Source: Sphingobacterium cavernae
Lineage (GTDB): Bacteria; Bacteroidota; Bacteroidia; Sphingobacteriales; Sphingobacteriaceae
Assembly (NCBI RefSeq): GCF_008520265.1
Contig: NZ_VIQM01000040.1
Coordinates: forward strand, 186,001-250,000
Direction of reading: 5' to 3'
DNA length: 64,000 nucleotides
Under the pieces are notes generated by a model. The model was not told the DNA's origin, made no database searches, and saw nothing but the letters and a program-made list of their open reading frames with translations. Position 1 is the first letter of the stretch; each line of letters opens with the position of its first letter. Made by a program: the position numbers and the translations under genes. Positions 61,014-64,000 of this stretch are shown in pieces.

Positions 61014-62181
61014 TCGTCTTCTCGAGCGCTTGCAAGATATCACCGATGATGTCTTCTTGATCTTCCAAACCAACAGATAAACGTATACTTCCAGGTCGGA
61101 TACCCAAGTTAATTCGTTCTTCTTCCGAAAGTTTAGCGTGTGTCGTCGTAGCAGGATGTGTAGCGATAGTTCTTGAATCACCTAAGTTGGAGGTATAGCG
61201 TATCATAGCTAATTCATCAATGAAACGGAATGCGCGATCTTTTCCTCCTTTTACCTCGAAAGTCACAATACCGCCACCAGCTTTCATCTGTTTCTTAGCT
61301 AATTCATATTGCGGATGGGATGGCAAGAACGGATATTTCACATCTTCTATTTCCGAATGCTGTTCCAAAGCTTGAGCTAAAGCCAAAGCATTCGAACAAT
61401 GTCTATCCATACGTAAGCCTAAAGTTTCCAAGCTTTTGGATAATATCCATGCATTAAATGGAGACATCGATGGACCTGTATGACGAATGAAAAACATCAA
61501 CTTATTAATCAATTCTTGTGAACCTACAATTATTCCGCCCAATACACGACCTTGCCCGTCCATATATTTCGTAGCCGAATGAATGGATAAGTCAAATCCA
61601 TAGTGCAAAGGCTTTTGCAAATATGGTGTTGCAAAGCAATTATCGATGGAGAAAATCACATTTGGATGTTTCTTTTTCAAATTACCTAATTTTTCCAGGT
61701 CGTATAGTTCCAATCCTGGATTCGAAGGTGATTCCAAGAAAACGATTTTTGTGTTTGGCTGAATAGCTTTTTCCCATTCTTCCAGATTTGCAGAATTAAC
61801 ATAAGTGAATGATACACCCCATTTTGGAAATTGCTGTGTCAGCAATTGATGCGTAGAACCGAAAATTGCACGACTGGACACTATGTGATCGCCTGATTCA
61901 ATAAATGCAGCGAATGACGCAAATACTGCTGCCATACCTGATGAGAATGCCAATCCAGCTTCCGCATTTTCCAGTGTGCATACACGATTAATAAATTCAG
62001 TGGTATTGGGGTTAGCGTAGCGCGAATATACCATGCCTTCTTCTTCTTCGGCAAAGATGGCTCTACCTTGCTCTGCACTTTCAAAAATGAAACTTGAAGT
62101 TAAATATAAGGGTACAGAATGCTCGCGAGTAGCCGAACGTGGCACTTGCTCACGTATTATTCTGGATTGATCTTTTTTCAT
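61009..62181 (-). CDS. metZ: Trans-sulfuration enzyme, O-succinylhomoserine sulfhydrylase type
   Basis: The 390-residue PLP enzyme is of the Cys/Met-metabolism family. Key residues are Y52 and R54 (VYSRYANPNT), SSGMAAVFA (phosphate site), D180 (FSIDNCFATPYLQ) and the Schiff-base K205 (HSATKYMDGQGR). C-terminal RYTSNLGDSRTIATHPATTT and SIRLSVGLEDQEDIIGDI are present. The RYTSNLGDSRT segment and length favour MetZ over cystathionine gamma-synthase, though these are hard to separate by eye. It makes homocysteine from activated homoserine and sulfide, or cystathionine from cysteine. No SAM riboswitch or leader peptide was found in its upstream region. Confidence 0.88.
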   Translation of the reverse strand: MKKDQSRIIREQVPRSATREHSVPLYLTSSFIFESAEQGRAIFAEEEEGMVYSRYANPNTTEFINRVCTLENAEAGLAFSSGMAAVFASFAAFIESGDHIVSSRAIFGSTHQLLTQQFPKWGVSFTYVNSANLEEWEKAIQPNTKIVFLESPSNPGLELYDLEKLGNLKKKHPNVIFSIDNCFATPYLQKPLHYGFDLSIHSATKYMDGQGRVLGGIIVGSQELINKLMFFIRHTGPSMSPFNAWILSKSLETLGLRMDRHCSNALALAQALEQHSEIEDVKYPFLPSHPQYELAKKQMKAGGGIVTFEVKGGKDRAFRFIDELAMIRYTSNLGDSRTIATHPATTTHAKLSEEERINLGIRPGSIRLSVGLEDQEDIIGDILQALEKTK

Positions 62182-62479
62182 AACAGCCGTAAAGTTAACT
62201 ATTTGTTGTTTGAAAATCTATCAAAATAGTCGTGTTTTTTTAAGTTTTTTTTATAAATTAATAAACTATTTTTTTGATACTGTTAAATCGCTGTCTTACT
62301 GGTTTTTTAATGACTATTTAAATAATATTATCTTTCGAGGCTTATAAACTTAATTTTTTAGGGTAATATAGTTTATTTCAGTGATAAATTAGTGTATCAA
62401 TTATTTGCCATAGCATTGTATTTTAGTAAAGTATTAATATGTTTAATTCGTTGAATTAAGCACAAACAATTTATAAGCC
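62182..62479. other. Divergent intergenic region, 298 bp, no gene seen
   Basis: It is AT-rich with several T runs and lies between metZ (minus) and the fucosidase (plus). A near-consensus plus-strand promoter is TTG 62416-62418, 19-nt spacer, TATGTTTA 62438-62445 (one mismatch to TAnnTTTG). It is about 35 nt before the fucosidase ATG. I saw no riboswitch fold, and no clear metZ promoter. Confidence 0.4.
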
Positions 62480-64000
62480 ATGAAGACTCTTCCTTTTATT
62501 TTAGCAAATAGTTTGTTTGTTTTGCAATTAAGTGCACAGCAAGCACCAAAGCCATATGGTGCATTACCATCAGAACGTCAACTCAAATGGCATGAGATGG
62601 AAACGTATTGCCTCATACATTTTACGCCGACAACATTTCAAGATAAGGAATGGGGGTTTGGTGATGCTGATCCCAAAATTTTTAATCCTTCAAATTTTGA
62701 TGCCAATCAGATCGCTAAAGCCGCAGCATCAGCTGGGTTTAAAGGATTAATAAGTGTAGCCAAACACCATGATGGATTTTGCTTATGGCCTACAAAAACT
62801 ACCACATACAGTATCGCTAGCTCGCCGTGGAAAGATGGTAAAGGCGATATGGTGAAAGATTTTATGGAGGCTTCGCATAGCAATGGGATGGCATTCGGAA
62901 CTTATCTTTCTGCCTGGGATCGAAATGATACCCGGTATGGCACAGCAGCATATACCGATGCATACAGAGCGCAATTGACAGAATTAATGACCAACTATGG
63001 GGAATTATTCACTTCTTGGCACGATGGCGCAAATGGTGGTGATGGATATTACGGCGGTCGAAATGAAAAACGTACGATAAATTCGGCAACATATTACGAA
63101 TGGGAAGAAAAAACCTGGCCTATCATCAGACGCTTGCAACCGATGGCTTCCATTTTTTCAGATGTTGGCCCAGATATGCGTTGGGTAGGTAATGAGCATG
63201 GATTTGCAGCAGAAACTTCTTGGGCTACCATTACGCCTAAAGGAAAAGACGGTCAAAAGCCTATGCCTGGTTCAAGTACAGACCCTTCTAATTTACCATC
63301 GGGTGACCGCAATGGTAAATATTGGATTCCAGCAGAATGTGATGTTCCTCAAAGACCAGGTTGGTTCTATCACAAAAACCAAGATAGCAAAGTAAAAACA
63401 CCAAACCAGTTATTTGAAATTTATTTGAAATCTGTAGGACGCGGTGCAAATATGAATTTGGGATTGGCACCTATGCCAGAAGGAATTTTGCATCCCAATG
63501 ATGTGAAATCATTAAAATATTTTGGAGAAAAACTTGATAAGACGTTTGCGACTAATTTAGCGACTGGCGCAAAAGCTACTTCGAAACAATTGCGTGGTAA
63601 GAGTGCTGAGTTTGCTTTAGCAAATATCTTTGATGGCGATAGATACAGTTATTATGCGCCAAAGGATAATGTGCTAAACCCTGAACTTGAAATTACGTTG
63701 GATGGGGAAAAGGAATTTGATCTTATCCGTATCCGAGAAAATATAAAATTAGGTCAACGTCTAGATTCAGTAGTTGTTGATACTTGGAAGAATGGTAAAT
63801 GGGAAAAATTAGCTTCAGCAACGAGTATTGGTGCAAATAGACTGATTAAGTTGTCTGAGCCAGCCAAGGCATCCAAATTGAAAGTTAAACTTTATGCACC
63901 TGTTGCGCCAACATTAAGTGATTTTGCATTATTCAAAGAGTACGATGAGGATTTTAGTTATGATATAATCGATGCGGCAGATCAAAAAGAAAAATCAGAA
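62480..64000 (+). CDS. GH29 alpha-L-fucosidase (3' end outside window)
   Basis: 507 codons are present without a stop. The signal peptide MKTLPFILANSLFVLQLSAQ is followed by the catalytic barrel: LKWHEMETYCLIHFTPTTF, AAASAGFKGLISVAKHHDGF with CLWPTKTT, and MAFGTYLSAWDRNDTRYG. TSWHDGANGGDG holds the catalytic Asp of the usual WxDGAN motif, and LKSVGRGANMNLGLAPMP closes the domain. From about residue 340 a beta-sandwich/F5-8-type domain begins (KTFATNLATGAKATSKQL and ALANIFDGDRYSYYA). It hydrolyses terminal alpha-L-fucose from glycans. It belongs to the 1,3/1,4-type branch by the EMETYCLIHF opening. Partner genes to the right are not visible. Confidence 0.9.
   Translation, partial: MKTLPFILANSLFVLQLSAQQAPKPYGALPSERQLKWHEMETYCLIHFTPTTFQDKEWGFGDADPKIFNPSNFDANQIAKAAASAGFKGLISVAKHHDGFCLWPTKTTTYSIASSPWKDGKGDMVKDFMEASHSNGMAFGTYLSAWDRNDTRYGTAAYTDAYRAQLTELMTNYGELFTSWHDGANGGDGYYGGRNEKRTINSATYYEWEEKTWPIIRRLQPMASIFSDVGPDMRWVGNEHGFAAETSWATITPKGKDGQKPMPGSSTDPSNLPSGDRNGKYWIPAECDVPQRPGWFYHKNQDSKVKTPNQLFEIYLKSVGRGANMNLGLAPMPEGILHPNDVKSLKYFGEKLDKTFATNLATGAKATSKQLRGKSAEFALANIFDGDRYSYYAPKDNVLNPELEITLDGEKEFDLIRIRENIKLGQRLDSVVVDTWKNGKWEKLASATSIGANRLIKLSEPAKASKLKVKLYAPVAPTLSDFALFKEYDEDFSYDIIDAADQKEKSE

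Noticed and set aside
62182-62479. SAM riboswitch or sulfur leader upstream of metZ
   Set aside because: I read the minus strand for conserved SAM-I-type stems and for a Cys-ending short ORF and found neither.
1-64000. CRISPR array, prophage, rRNA or tRNA genes
   Set aside because: No evenly spaced direct repeats, phage structural genes, or recognisable tRNA/rRNA sequence were seen in a read of the window.

Overview
The window looks like chromosomal DNA of a Bacteroidota, most likely a Sphingobacteriaceae member close to Sphingobacterium. The grounds are low GC, a SusC/SusD pair, several TonB-dependent receptors, secreted lipoproteins with Bacteroidota-type signal peptides, the lineage-typical TAnnTTTG promoter element in front of many genes, weak or absent Shine-Dalgarno sequences, and families such as DUF3127 and DUF4197. 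I found no rRNA, tRNA, CRISPR array, prophage or transposase gene. Both edges cut genes: an outer-membrane beta-barrel protein on the left (minus strand) and a GH29 fucosidase on the right (plus strand).

Layout. 1-4.5 kb: outer-membrane protein, thioredoxin-like and YjbR-like proteins, a 2-oxoglutarate oxygenase. 4.7-11.2 kb: a MarR regulator leading a fadN-fadA-fadE beta-oxidation operon. A small 23S-intervening-sequence-type four-helix-bundle gene, bracketed by imperfect inverted repeats, sits inside it. 11.3-19 kb: a probable regulatory leader (short peptide ORF ending in MRMCR plus two mutually exclusive hairpins) before a TonB receptor and a TauE-type sulfite/sulfonate exporter. These are followed by an FAD oxidoreductase, a TIGR01777 epimerase and a YeiH-type putative sulfate exporter. 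19-20.8 kb: ECF sigma factor, membrane anti-sigma candidate and a small beta-barrel protein. 20.8-34.2 kb: GH92 mannosidase, SusC/SusD, two glycerophosphodiesterases, a phosphodiester glycosidase and an endonuclease/phosphatase-fold enzyme, interrupted by nitroreductase, peptidase T and DUF4197 genes. Together these suggest use of phosphodiester-linked glycans or lipid head groups.

34-43 kb: housekeeping and hypothetical genes, including an rRNA methyltransferase, a DUF3127 protein with an SSB-like acidic tail, a TelA-type pair followed by a small MITE-like element, and fumC. 43-52.8 kb: S41 protease, a mutL-rhomboid-rhomboid-like-EEP operon, an Lrp regulator, a kinase-like hypothetical protein and ruvC. 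52.9-60.3 kb: envelope genes (two flippase-like UPF0104 proteins, GT2, acyltransferase), a four-gene overlapping DUF2089 operon ending in an alpha/beta hydrolase, and an SDR. 60.4-64 kb: a lipocalin-like lipoprotein, a MetZ-type sulfhydrylase and the fucosidase.

The most unusual items are the leader peptide/attenuator at 11.4-11.58 kb and the inverted-repeat-bracketed IVP gene inside the fad operon. Next come the 161-bp inverted-repeat element at 39.6 kb, the kinase-like protein at 51.2 kb, and the promoter boxes that abut the start codons of ruvC, mutL and the rRNA methyltransferase gene.
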